Assembly (NCBI GenBank): GCA_002633005.1
Contig: NMRA01000342.1
Span: forward strand, 334,056-398,055
DNA: 64,000 nt
Source of the DNA: Phoronis australis
Taxonomy: Eukaryota; Phoronida; Phoronidae
Reading direction: 5' to 3'
Under the pieces are notes generated by a model. That model was given only the letters and a program-made list of their open reading frames with translations. It was not told the origin of the DNA and made no database searches. This document shows positions 12,551 through 25,500 of this stretch, one piece after another (the first letter of the stretch is position 1; the number at the start of each line of letters is the position of its first letter). A program made the translations under genes and the position numbers.

Positions 12551-12795
12551 ATTAGTGCGAAGGTGCACTAGTCCGAAGGTGCACTTGCCCGAAGGTGCAC
12601 TATAGTCCGAAGGTACACTAGTCCGAAGATGCACTAGTCCAAAGATGCACTATAGTCCGAAGGTGCAGTAGTCCGAAGATGCACTAGTCCAAAGATGCAC
12701 TATAGTCCGAAGGTGCAGTAGTCCGAAGATGCACTAGTCCAAAAATGCACTAGTCCATTTATGCACTATAGTCCGAAGGTGCACTAGTCGTAAGT
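12551..12795. repeat. AGTCCGAAGGTGCACT minisatellite, 16-18-bp units with a 50-bp period
   Basis: About 15 units of AGTCCGAAGGTGCACT and close variants. TATAGTCCGA recurs at 12601, 12651 and 12701, giving a 50-bp three-unit higher-order period that decays at the 3' end. Confidence 0.95.
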
Positions 12796-12799
12796 TGTA

Positions 12800-13755
12800 C
12801 ATGTTTCCTTGTACATGACTTTTCCTTACGTCATTGAATGGACGCGAAAAACAATCTCTAAACATTTTCAAAAATGTTACTGCGTCTGCACTCGTGCGAA
12901 ATCCAAGACTATACTTTGCGCTTGACACCTAGCAGAAGCTTTCACTATGAAAGAAAAATGAATAGTATTATTGTTGATCAAAAATTGTGACTCAATAAAC
13001 TTGCAAAAGCTTGACTCACGAAGGGTGACACACGTTGCCGTTCGCCAAAAAATCTCAAATCGAGGCATTTTCAGTGCAGCCCGATTGAGCCGCTCCCTTC
13101 ATCTACATGTACTTTCAGTGTTCTGGAGCCTGGTAGTGAAATTTGGGTCTTACGCTGCCACTTCACAATTGCTGAAAAACAGTTTTGGCCAAGTTATTAT
13201 TAATGCAACACAATTTAGAAATAATTTGTAGATTATCTGAGTAACTAACAGTTATGTGTATGTTCTCAATGGCTTTGCAATTATGCTCAAGTGAGATTTA
13301 ATTATTTTTCACCAACAGTTATGTGGTGTGTAAGACCAAATTCCAGAATTTGAGGTCCCTTCTGGTNAGTTCGTACATTGAAAACGGAGGGTTGCACACG
13401 GAAACGGAAGGGCAGTTATCTCCCATAGATTACGTTCTCAATTAGCCAAGAACTGTTGTGACAACCGATGGTGGTTGTCATCAGTCTCAAATAGATATGG
13501 AACAAATGAAAAATATGTTTTTTTATCTGAAATATGCCCTTACTCTATGCAATTTTCGTCTTGTTTCCTTCCCTATGGCCCACTCTTTGAAAATTTGAAG
13601 ATCAACAATTGAAGTACCGTCGGTGTAACAAACGCCGAAACCAATCATTAAAATGGTAGACTAAGTGCACATTTCTGAAAAAACAGAATGCTTCGTGGCT
13701 GTCGGAAGTAGACATTAATTATGAGCACGGCTGCAGTCGGCTATAGGTGGACCAG
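12800..13755. other. Intergenic upstream of the kringle/lectin/discoidin gene
   Basis: No coding exon recognised. A single N lies at 13367. The sequence probably includes distal promoter DNA for the downstream gene. Confidence 0.5.
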
Positions 13756-13760
13756 GTAAT

Positions 13761-13767
13761 TATAAAA
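13761..13767 (+). promoter_or_regulatory. Candidate TATA box of the kringle/lectin/discoidin gene
   Basis: TATAAAA occurs about 690 bp upstream of the start codon and upstream of a plausible 5' untranslated exon. Position and match are suggestive only; no transcription start can be seen directly. Confidence 0.3.
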
Positions 13768-13789
13768 CAGATGACACATATATCGGAAC

Positions 13790-14443
13790 TTAGAACAGGT
13801 GAGAATTTTTAATGATTGTTTGTCTTCTGCGAATATTTCTGCTAATATCAGCAAGAGCAGCATTGTCATTCAACTTGAGTTGGACAGCTGATGTAAACAT
13901 CCACATCTATATGAATGAATGGAAACGCTCGTCGTCGATCAGTACTCCATCACCATACTTCTAACGTCCTCAACACCCGCCAGGTGTCTTAACCAAAAGT
14001 TGGGGAACTAATTGGTAAGTAGTGATCTTTATCCATTATATGTTATATGTCATAAAGTTCTTCATGCATTGTCAGTAAGTTTTTATCTTGGTATGTATTG
14101 GGCCCTCGCTATATTGACTTAGATTAAGATGATTAGGAAATTTGTGATTTTTGAAGGTCTGCAGTGTAACGGCAATCAGGTCCACATTGACTTGGTAGTT
14201 CATAAATTTTACGAAAAAGCAGTTATTTGTTAAACAAATAAGAGAACCATTAAGCACGACTCAGATAAAAGCTTAGTGTAATTAAAAAAAACGTTTAAGG
14301 GTGTGTTTGTATTCGTTTGATAAGTTATTGTTACGAATAGCTACTCGAGTTTGAGGCAGAATTTTTTGTTATGAGACAGGCAGAATATCATAAAGGAAAC
14401 ATTTTGATGTGACCAAAAATAACTAGATATATGATCTGTGCAG
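13790..14443 (+). other. Probable 5' UTR exon and 5' UTR intron of the kringle/lectin/discoidin gene
   Basis: A strong donor (TTG/GTAAGT, exon end 14014) and an acceptor (GTGCAG, exon start 14444, seven bases before the ATG) would remove an intron at 14015-14443 and join a noncoding leader to the first coding exon. A second possible donor lies near 13799. The leader start is a guess based on the TATA-like motif. Confidence 0.4.
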
Positions 14444-14450
14444 GTCGTAA

Positions 14451-16541
14451 ATGGCGTCCGTAAAGGCACTGTTGGCACTCGCAGTGTGCGTGTGCGCAGT
14501 CACTGTCAATCGAGCGGGGTCAACCGATTGTTATGATGCAAACGACAAGGGAAAGTCCTACACGGGAACTCAATCCACAACGGCTTCCGGAAGAAAATGC
14601 CAGGCATGGGCAGCGCTGTCACCACACAGTCATCACCTCAACAAAGACGTAAGTTTTTTTACTCAGCTTTCATAGCAGTATCATAAAACTATAACAGACG
14701 AACCAAAAGAACGACCCCTGTAGGTCTATAAAAGAAGCTTTACCATCACAAATGGAAGCTTTCAAATACGTTGCACTGGTCCAAGTACGTGTACAGGAAG
14801 CACGGTCCATGGAGAGGGAGCATTCATCTTCAAACTTGAAGTATTACACAAAGCGCGTACCTGGACACGCAAAGCTCGGTATTGTGAATACCTCTAACTT
14901 CCAGGTACGAACATAGTTTTTTGTACCGTGATCAGGCGCAAAGGCTTACTCCTGACCAGGGTTGTGCTTCAGAAACGTCAGTAGGGATATGCCGCAATTT
15001 TTTCCTTCTCAGGTATAGTCTCGGGTGGGTATTTTGCCCGCTCGGGTACTGAGGTATCGTTTCGGTGAGTATCTTATTGTCAGATATTGTTTAGGGTGGT
15101 TACTTTGCGGCTTTCAGGTATCGTCTCGACTGGGTTTATTTATTTATTTATTTATCATTGTGATATTTAAAATGAGGGTGGCTTCTTCAGTGATGTGGAG
15201 ACTGAACTGGGTGTGTGGGGGATGGGTTGAATGGGTGTGGGGGGTTGGGTTGAATCTGTTGTCTCTACCAAAGGCTCTCATCATGTCTCAGATGAGTAAA
15301 CGAAGGGAGGTCTCGTCACTTGGTACCCATTTGTCTAGCTACTCAACGAGTATTGCGTTGGTTTAGGGTTTGACTTTGCGAAGGCACACCCTGATGCATT
15401 ATTTGGGAGATATCCCAGGGTTAATGGCTACTTGCCTTTCATTTCAATATTTTTCAATAACTTTCAAAACATTAGATTTATCATTTGCCAATGCCAACAA
15501 TTCTTAAAGGAAATCACAATTAAAAATTAAGAAAAAGTGCCCTTGGTTGTAAAATGTAGCCGACAAAATTTGATTTCATGGAATTCGACATACACGTAAC
15601 CTAAAGTTGGAGGGTAAATGCTATGAATTTAACCACATCGTTTTTAGTTAGTCATTGTGGTAATTTGACAGGTACGCTTTTCAAATTTTAACCAACACAT
15701 TAGGTTTCCAAACACTGGAGCTGGTTCAATTTTCAATTAGATTTGTTCTTGTGCAATTGCGGTCAAAATTATGGCTTTAATCGGTGCTCCAAAACTTTCG
15801 AATATTTAAATACCCAACAATCACAAAGGTCACATGATGTGGCCAATAGATGGCGTGCTGACAAGACTTAAAATGTTTGCAACATATTCTTCACGCCGTA
15901 TTGAGATTGATAAATTCATATACAAACACAAAGTGATCCTCCCTGGGACAATAGCTTCATTGCTTAATTCGTGCCTGAAACAATAAACTATTGCTCTGTC
16001 TGGCTGCTTGTCGAGAACTGAGTTTCGGATATTAAGGTGAATTGGTAAACTGTAAAAATGCGGGGATAGCATTTCAATTACTTACACTGCAAAATGACTT
16101 CTCACTGGAAAAGTGGTCCATGAGTTTGTTCAATTTCTCCATACCCAGGAAGTCAAATTTGTTTGCAAATGGTTAAATCTGTATAGAAGAAGAGACTTTT
16201 TGACTTCACAACACGTTTTGTCCTTTCATTTAACCAGCACGGTTAACCACAAGATCGGGAGCTGTAACCACTTAAGTAAAGACACCCTAGGAGACCGTCA
16301 CTACTACATCCGATCTCTATAAGCAAAATATATTAATGAACTCGAGTGGATTTCCGAAGAAACGTGCCTCACGATCACGTTCTCTTTCAGTCTAAGTTTC
16401 CGAACGACGACAGCGTAAAAGATGCCTCCAACTATTGTCGTAACCCGGATAATTCACGTGAGCCTTGGTGTTACACGGCGGACAAAGACAAACGATTCGA
16501 ATATTGTGGAGTAAAGAAATGCGAAGCCAACTCCCAGGCCG
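14451..16541 (+). CDS. Signal peptide plus kringle domain (exons 1-2)
   Basis: Exon 1 (14451-14648) encodes a hydrophobic leader, [19 protein letters not shown], then the first half of a kringle. Exon 2 (16391-16541) encodes the second half. All six kringle cysteines are present at residues 27, 50, 82, 93, 105 and 110, in the expected contexts (CQAW, NYCRNPD, PWCYT). In plasminogen-type kringles the lysine-binding site uses an Asp-x-Asp pair just after NP. Here it reads Asp-Asn-Ser, so lysine binding is probably weak or lost. The kringle is split by a phase 0 intron of 1.7 kb and ends at a phase 1 border, so its 3' border fits the exon-shuffling rule. Confidence 0.88.
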
Positions 16542-19500
16542 GTAAGTTACTCACTGTACAATTGATGTGTTTAATAACAATGATTTCTGGCGTCTCTGCA
16601 TGTTACTCAAGTGTCCAAATCACGACGTCCCATGTTATTTATCTGAAACTGTATCAATGTTCCGTGATAGTCAAGGTGTTAGATCTAGACACTGCCACCC
16701 ATACACAGGGCCTCACTGTTCAGCATGCATTTTATAGTTAACTCAGTCAGACAATGGCATTCTTTACCTGGCTACATTAAGATTGAGTATCTTAAATTAT
16801 TTAATCAATCCTTCGTATCTCATCTCACACTCAATTAAATGTCCATAGAGTTATAATATTTAATATTTATAATCATTCTATCGTACGTAGTCATTTTCAT
16901 CTGTATCTCATCCCAAAATTATTTTTATTTATTTTTAATTATTCTAGTTATTAATATTCTTACCTTGTTCTTGCTCATTGTATTTAGAGGACCATGAGGT
17001 GGACAAGCTGTTACTTAACATGTTTTTAACATCTCTAAATAAAAAGTCTTATCGTGTAATGAGTAAGTAAATGATTGGACAGTTATAATCCCACATAACG
17101 GAATGAACCACTTGAATGATTTGTCATTTCTGTTGCAAAAAGCAAAATGTCTCGCCTTATTGAACAGTTTTTAGTAGCTTGTGTTCTATAAAATACATCG
17201 CGTGCACGATTTAGCCTGCAAGGCAACTTGGGTAGCCTTTATTTTTTGCTTCTTGCTTAGAAAGTTTTTCTGTAAATGAGCGTTTCATTTTCATACACAG
17301 GATCCTCGGAAGCTGGGTTGTCTCAGGCAAAAAGTCTGATCGCCTCCTTCAAGACCATGATAACGGATCTGAAAAGCAAGATTGACGAAATGATCGTTGC
17401 AGAAAGAGACTCTCGTTCTGCCAACGAATACAACTTCAAGAAAATCACCAAAGACATTGAAGAAAAGGAGTTCGAAAGTAATGGAGGCGCAGTAAGTCCA
17501 TTTAACGGAAGATCTTAGTTATGAGATCAAAACTTTGCAATTACTGTGCTAAGAGCCTACATTTTGACAAAGTCTAAAATGATATTGAAGGCTTTATATA
17601 ATTATTCATTTTAATTGTATTGAGCTTGGCTACAATAGCGCCATCCCGGATTACACAACGACACTAGAATAGAATTTCGCTGTATTTACCAACAATAACG
17701 CAATATCCGCCAAGAACATCTGTAGCCCCGTTTTCGCGCCTTTGGAGATCTACATGTTCATTGCCGTCGTCGTATGCTTTGCAAGTTCTTTTTGACTGCA
17801 TTACTCAATTTATACTTCCGATGCCAACGAAGTATCCCTGCTGTGTGAACAGCAACTACGACGGAAAAAAGACGGACAACTTGACTAAAATCCGTGGTTA
17901 CGTGATGTTAGATTCGTCACTTTCCCCGACATTAGAGACAAGACAATGTAGAGAGAGTGGATGAAACAAGCTCGTCAGGTTTTCATTTTCAATTCCGGTA
18001 CTTTTAAACGGATGAAATCGGGAATATTTCCAGGGAAATAAACCTTGGCAGCTTCCGAAAATGTGCGTGACAGTCCAAAACGAGGTCAATGAAAACAACG
18101 CGCTTTCTCATCTCCGGTTCAAAGGAGAGTTCCACCGCATCGTAATCTAGGACAATTTTTATGTTGGTTCACATAAACGAAAATCTAATCTTGCAGGAAT
18201 GTGATTCATCTAACGATTCCAAGAAGTCAGGCTCCTCCACCAAAGAGGAATCTGAAGAAAAAGAAGAGGAAAAAGAAGAAATCAAATGTAAGGAACCATT
18301 TTACCAAAGTTCATTAAACATATAACCTTGATAGCGGTTAATTCTATTTCAATAGCTGGAGATCCCGTTTAAGAAATCTAAACTATTGGGTAGAGTCTTT
18401 AAGCCTGCATTAACAATTTCCTCGTGTTAAAATAGGTCAAGGTTTGTTCACGGGCGTATTTACCCTTCTACTGGTTTCTCATCTTTTGTTTAAATTGAAC
18501 CTGGTTACAACCGATCGCATAGAATTCCCCTGAGTCTAGTGGGTCTGGTCTGAAGAAAATAACCACCTGTCAATTCTTTGCAAGCTTAGAAATCGTTTCT
18601 AATCAGAATGAATAACAAGAGGGAAGCGATCTGATAACAGCAAGCGGTCTTATTAAAAAGTTAGTTTTTGACAGGATGGGCGAGTTTATTGCCCTCTTAG
18701 CATCGCCATCACATTAATGAAAACTTCACAAATCCCACCAGGGACTGGCCATTGTACATTTGAACATAAGAGAGGAATAATTATTGACTTACAAAACAGT
18801 GTGGACACTTAGTTTATACTGCTTCGCTAACTCTTTACAAGTCTACAATGCACCGTTTTTCAAGGTAAGACTCCTTCCATGAGGAAACCTTTCAAATGTG
18901 GTACCAGCATAAATTGTCACGGTATGTCTTTAAAAATCATCAGAAAATACACATGTTAGCTGTGTCCATAAGCATCCACATTACAAAACAAGTACAAACT
19001 GGACACCAAAGTCATCGTGAAAAATACGTCAACGTGGTTTCTGATTAAGAAACGAGTAATGCCGTATATAAGCTGACGAATACATACATACATACGATAT
19101 ATTATTTTACTTTGTTAGCTTGTCCCGAAGGCACAGTCACCTTTGAAGGTTCTTGCATTCGTATCGTCGCCGACAAATACAATTGGATGGCTGCCAACGA
19201 GAGATGTCAGAAGAACGGTGAACATCTCGTGTTTATAGAATCCAAAGAAAAGTACGACTTCTTGGTTAAAGAACTCAAGCAAAACAGGGGTACGTTAACT
19301 GCGTCTGTCGTTATGACTCATCGTCTCCTCACTGTAGGTAATCGTTGTCACAGTTGTCAACCTCTTCCACCTCCTCGTCGTCGTCATGATCAGTCATCAC
19401 CACCTTCATCTTCATCTATTTGTCTGTTAACGTTACAATCAGCATCCTTGTCATGACCCCCATCATCACATCAACAGCCTCTTTGTTGTTCATATAACCA

Positions 19501-22500
19501 TCGTAATCGCCCCCTTTGACGAACAACGTCACCGTCTAATGTCACCATGAGTGATATTCATACTATTATTATTATTTTTATTGTTTACACAGCTACCACT
19601 ATCAAAATCAACATTGTCGTCGTCGTTGTTGTCGCTACCTATATCGTCATCAGTGTCGCAATCGTCTTCTTCTTTATTCTTCTCATTCCTCATGTTCAAC
19701 CATCCTAACTTTTTTGAAAACTGTCAGGCAAGCGTTGATCTGTTGCTTGAGAGGTCGTATTTGCCAACGAGAAATATTAACTACTACGGAAAATCGTCAC
19801 GCCATAAATTGTCTCTGTTATTTACTGTTATTTTCTTGGTTAACTTTTCTTTCGGCTTTTGCAGAAATCAACAGCAACGGCATCTGGACTGGTGCCACGG
19901 ATCGTGACTCTGAAGGTTATTTCAAGTGGCACCCTAGTGAACGTTACTTGCACAGCAGTGACTTTTCTATGTGGGCATCAGGTTAGTTGGCCACCATCTT
20001 TAATTCATTACATGTATTTCCTCCGTAACTGCCAGTAATTTTTGGATGTGCAACTCAATATGCGAGTTTGGTTTGATCAAATCACTTGGGCGGACTGAAG
20101 TATTCGCACACTAGGCTGATTCGAGACAGTGCCATGTACTTGGTAACCATAGTTTCCAAAATGATTTCATGATATTATGCAGATTTAACTTACCGCAATG
20201 TCAGACCAGTTTTATAACGGTAAGTGCATTGCAGGAAATAAAATGTCTGAGCATAATCGTTATTAATTTTACGTACAGGACAGCCAGACGACCACAGTGG
20301 ACAGGAAGACTGCGTGCAGATGAGAAAGAGTGACTACAGGTGGAATGATGCTACGTGTGCAGCGCAACTGTCGTTTGCTTGCGAGATCGCCCTCAAAGGT
20401 AACATGGCCCTAATTGCTCGACTTGATCCATCGCGCGTATGCCCAGATAAGAGAACACGGAAGGTTTTGCGCACAACCCAATTACAAGTGATAATGAGAG
20501 AAAGATATTTTTGAGAGAATTCTAAGGAGAGTTATTTTCCGGTCTTCTGCTACAATTCTGAAGTGCTGATAATGCAGTTGAACGGTGGGATATGGTAGTT
20601 GATTCTGGACCCTATACCGTAAGTCAGAATACTCGAGACGGGAAGCGTAGCAATATCTTGTGAAGGTTGATGTGATCCCAATCGCCTCGCAAGCAACTAA
20701 CTTTAGGGAGCGTGACCGTAGCTAGTGAGTACGCACATCATTTTAGCACAAGCTGTCCACTCATTCAGAGCTTATAAGACAGACCTCGTACTTTAGCAAT
20801 AGCATTTTCAATCTCTTATAGGACTTACCTCGACTTAAGAGGCTGAATTTAGGGGACACGTGATGAATCCATGTCATACGCAAATTGAATTTAGCCAAAT
20901 ATGCGTCACTTCAACGAACAATAGGCATCCAATTCATTTGCCAACTCGGTCTTGACGCTGCAAGACCCGTTACGCTCGATGTCAGTATGCTGAGCAATAG
21001 GCCACCATGAAACTGAACTTGTCTATGGACTCTTTGCCAAACCGAAAATCAACAGGGAAAACGGATACGATTTTCCAACGTTCTCTCTACTGGAAAGTCT
21101 CTTTATTAGGAGTGATAAAGCACACAACACTCACAGATAACCATACACGGAGCCTTGGCGTCCGGTTTCTCATATAGGTCTACACTAGAACCAGGCATTG
21201 AGCAATCTTAAAAGAAAACTAGTTTATTTCAAAATTCGACAAATCACTGCAGGCAAGACAATATTGCCGATGTCCTCAAAAAAAAACCCCCAAATGAATG
21301 TATTTGTAGACCTCAACAAGCCTCTGCAGGGTGATGAAGGAGAAGTTGAAACAGAGCAAGGCTGCGCCCGCGAAGTCTACCTCAGCCACGTGGCCGATAC
21401 CGCATTTACAGCATCCTCTTCATACAGCAAGACTTATTATCCTCAAAGGTCGCGTCTGCACAACACAGCTATGGCGGGTTATCAGGGCGGCTGGATGCCA
21501 CGCAACAATGACAAAAATCCATGGATTCAGGTTAGTCCCATTGCTTGATAATCAAAGAATTTAAAGTAGATGAAATTACTGATCAGCTTTTTCGCACGGA
21601 AGACAATGACCGCAGCTTGGGCGGTTAAGTTCGAGTGTGGAAGTTGGTATTTTTCAATCATTGGAGATTAAACCGAGTTTTAATGATTTCCTACAAAATC
21701 GGTTGTGCCATCTACATGTACATTTATATGTATATTTGTATGATGTATACGAGACAAGTTTTGTTGAAAGTGACGTTCCATTTGTTTTTAATGGCCTTAA
21801 TAGATAAACGCGGTAGACTGATCTCGCGACAGACGTCATTTGATGGCAAAGATGACCCAGGCTTTTGGCAGCGAGGAAAGCACAAAAAGCCAATATTACA
21901 GGCTCCATATTCAAACCACGTAACGAGAATAGATATGCAGTACAATTGTCCGGTAGTTCGTGTCTCATGAAACGTGTTCAGGTAAGGTCCATAATGGGTG
22001 ATCATGAAGAAAACATCATATAAACAAGAATTCGATCACACACACAAAGAAACTATCTCCGACCACTCAACTACGCAAGTCCAAAACGCGGGAAAATCCA
22101 GTGTCCAGCTGACAGGAATTTGATTGCAAGTGACTCCAACGTTTGGAGGCGCTGTTCATCAGGTTGAGAATGACTTTGGTGTAACATAGTCTTCAACTGG
22201 AATTTTACATTTCTTGGTGAATGTGCATAGGATTCAAACAACAACGCGACTGCTTTACGTTAACACACAAATAACTGGCTGTAATATGCCATAATCCAAA
22301 ACCGGTCACTTGGATATTGTATTCGCGTTTGTATGATATTTTATTCACTTAAATACAATTGGCAAACATATATCTTCATATTTTAAAAGGTTGATCTTGG
22401 AGAAAGTAAACAAGTTGTTGCCGTGGCAACCCAAGGGCTGGAGTCGAGCAGTTACTGGACGACATCCTACGCGATCCGTTTCAGTGACGACGGAAAATCC

Positions 22501-25500
22501 TGGACTGAGCAGCTTAACGGTAAGAAGGAAGTTCAAGCTCTCGTTAATTAAGTTATTTCCAGAAAAATCAAACTACCTCGAGTAGCATCAGCGGAGAAGT
22601 GGTACCGGAAAAGGAAATGGGTGGCATGCAGAATTCCGTATGTTTGCGCTGGTACGGATGTTCTGGTTTATACGTCATAAACAGTGGGTTCGAGAATGAG
22701 CCGGACAATTATGGTGAATAGTTTTGTTGTTTCCTTGACACCCTGTTCCTCTGAACGTGTCACAAAACACGAGGTTGTTAAGAATGCAACCAGTCAGTTT
22801 GTTCTTGTTGCAACAGCTGCAAATCGCAAAGGCGTTTATCAGCTTCCAACCGGTCAAAATGTTACTCACCCCTATTTTTATTAACCATTGAGAAACAAGA
22901 ATCACCATGCTTTGACAGTGCTACCGCACGTGAGAAAGAATGTACTGACAGTCCTGAAGTATTTATAGCCAGACTCCAAAGTCACGTGGAACTTCATTTT
23001 ATGTTCAACACAACTCTATTTTTGGTTTACTGCTCGTAGCAAATCAAACGTCTCAATGATAAACATCGGGTAGGAGAAAGCCCCGCGTACACAGTACTTG
23101 CTTGGTTATACCTGGCAATGCATGCATCACTGGATTAGACACCTTTCTTACACCTTCGAAATTCCATGAGCAAGATGTAAGTCATTTCACCTCGAAAGTG
23201 TAACTTTTCGCTTCCACGAAGAGGGAAGCTAGGCTCCAAGAAATGTGACATAAACGTAAAATTGACATTTTTTAGCCCAGAACCACCACGTCCCTACTAA
23301 TTCTTAACATACACATGTNGCAGCAGATTCCTTGATTAACAGCAAAAACGTTAAAAGGAGCTGCCATCTTGAAGAAAAGTGTACCTGCAGCCGGGCTAGT
23401 GGATTTTTGTCATTCATAGCATGTTCGCAAACACAAGCAAACCAGTTTCACCTAATCTACTTGTAATACATACATTAAAATTACCGCCAAACCTGACTTT
23501 CTCCCAACTACTAAGCGGCAACAAGATTTTCTGTAATTCTAAACAGGTTGTAGGGCAGTAAAAGCTCCCGTTAAAATAGTATCTGTATCACGTGACTATG
23601 TCTTTTTGTGCGCCCACATATACATTATTATGTGGGTGCATTATGACGTCATCTCTGTCTGGGCGTCCGGGTATCCAGCATCTCCTGCTGTATCTGCTAA
23701 ACCCCTTACAGGATCTTAATGAAGTGTGTTAAGTTTGTTCCTATGAGACTGACAACAGACGACGACGATATTTATGAAAATTTGCAAGTTCATTCCCATG
23801 AAGTTTGGAAGGGTGTGTTCCTAAGAGCTTGACAGCAGATGACGACCTCTTTTGGACGGATCCGGCTACCAATGTGGAATTTGATTTATTTCTGTATGCC
23901 TGTGTAACATTGGAGTTACGTGACAGGAATTTGGTAAATGTTTTTGTATTAAGGAGATGACGCCACCGTAATTCTTATTTTCAGACAGGTTCGACGTACT
24001 CTGCGCCACCCCTGGAAGCTTAACCTTTGCGATGCAGTCGTGGGCGAATTTCAACGCCTTACGTTGTTCTTGTTCTCAATAATTATGATTTCTGTTTTTT
24101 GGTCGGCTTTACCACTTAAATGGAATCTAAGACGCATGAGTATAACTTGTTCCTTAGAACCTGCATATATTTCAGGCTTTGACTTGTTATTTCACATATG
24201 CCCGATTTACTTCAGAGGCTATTAACTCAAAATTCTATCTACATTCAAACTGGTTGCAAATGAAATGCCTCCATATATATATTTACCAGCCTCCCGTTCA
24301 GTAACGATAGGATCTCGCTAAAAAGCAAGACGTGAAATATTGCCGTGTATTCTGAATGAGAGCACGTGACTTTGGCTAGATTTTAGCTAGGTCCTAGCGT
24401 AGGTCCTAGCGTTACTGAACGCACTCCAGAATTCTCCGTGTAACGGGTTACACGTAGTGAAATCCATTGTGCAATGTACACTTCCATGACACAAAATATG
24501 AATACTGTGTTACTTTTAAGGTGGTTATCCTTTTAACGGAAACAACAACAAGAACGGAGTGGTTGTCAACAAACTTAAGTTCCCGTTCAAAGCTCGCTAC
24601 GTGAGGATTGTGCCAAGGAAGTGGCGGGGTTACTCCGCTATCAGATGGCAATTGTATGGACCTGAATGCGAAAGTAAGTAAACAGTAGCAGCAAGTGCTA
24701 AGGAAAGTTAATAAATGGAACGCCTGGACCCTGTATATAGTGTTTTAAGTGAAACGTGCTTTGCTAAAGCGCTTGTTATTGTGTTCTTGTACATATGCTA
24801 ACTACATGTATCATGCTCGGACTGTTGTTTCCCGAACGCACGTAGATGGTTTCCTTATTTTCAAAAAAATAATCAAAATTCTCTGTTTATAAAGAAAATT
24901 GCTGCGAAATGTAGACCAAGAATTCAAGTGAGACATTTTTTTGTGTATGACTGGTCTGTCTCCAGAACGTCGTGGTTGTGAGAAATGAACTTTACCTAAC
25001 GTTCAGGGTTCCAAGTGTAAGAAGAGATACCAATGTCCTGATAGCTAGTAAGTTTAATACTCGTGCTTACCAAGCTCAACATTTTTGAACCTCGATCATG
25101 GGCGGATTTTACACTCCTCCCCTCACCTGCACTATACTAAAACGTTGCCTGCATGTTGTTTTCAAGGCTTCCCCAGATATTTTGGTTTGTTCTCCTTTTT
25201 CAACATAGTGGACAAGGTTCAACTTTTCATTAGTGGAGCTTTGATGTTTTATCCTCAAAATTTTCCTCAAGATGATAGTCAAGTCACATCCTTTTCAGAA
25301 ACGTGACGTTTCTCTTCAATTTGTTTGGGGGTGGGGCGCGAAAGGGGTGGGGTTACTGAAAAAAGAACTACTTCCATCCCTTGTTTGAACAGTGACAAAC
25401 AAGTGGTTCTTGTAAATAGTAGAAAGCACGTATCTTATTTTGGATTTTGGTTTTCCATTGTCTAATGCCATCTACTCCTGTTTCAGCATGTGTTGGTAAG

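Noticed and set aside
21321-21345. Acceptor CTCTGCAG/GGTGATGAAG for exon 8
   Set aside because: It has a good sequence but gives the wrong phase relative to exon 7; acceptors at 21253 or 21310 fit.
25321-25360. G-rich stretch in an intron as a possible regulatory quadruplex
   Set aside because: The G runs are irregularly spaced and short; there is not enough evidence for a structured element.
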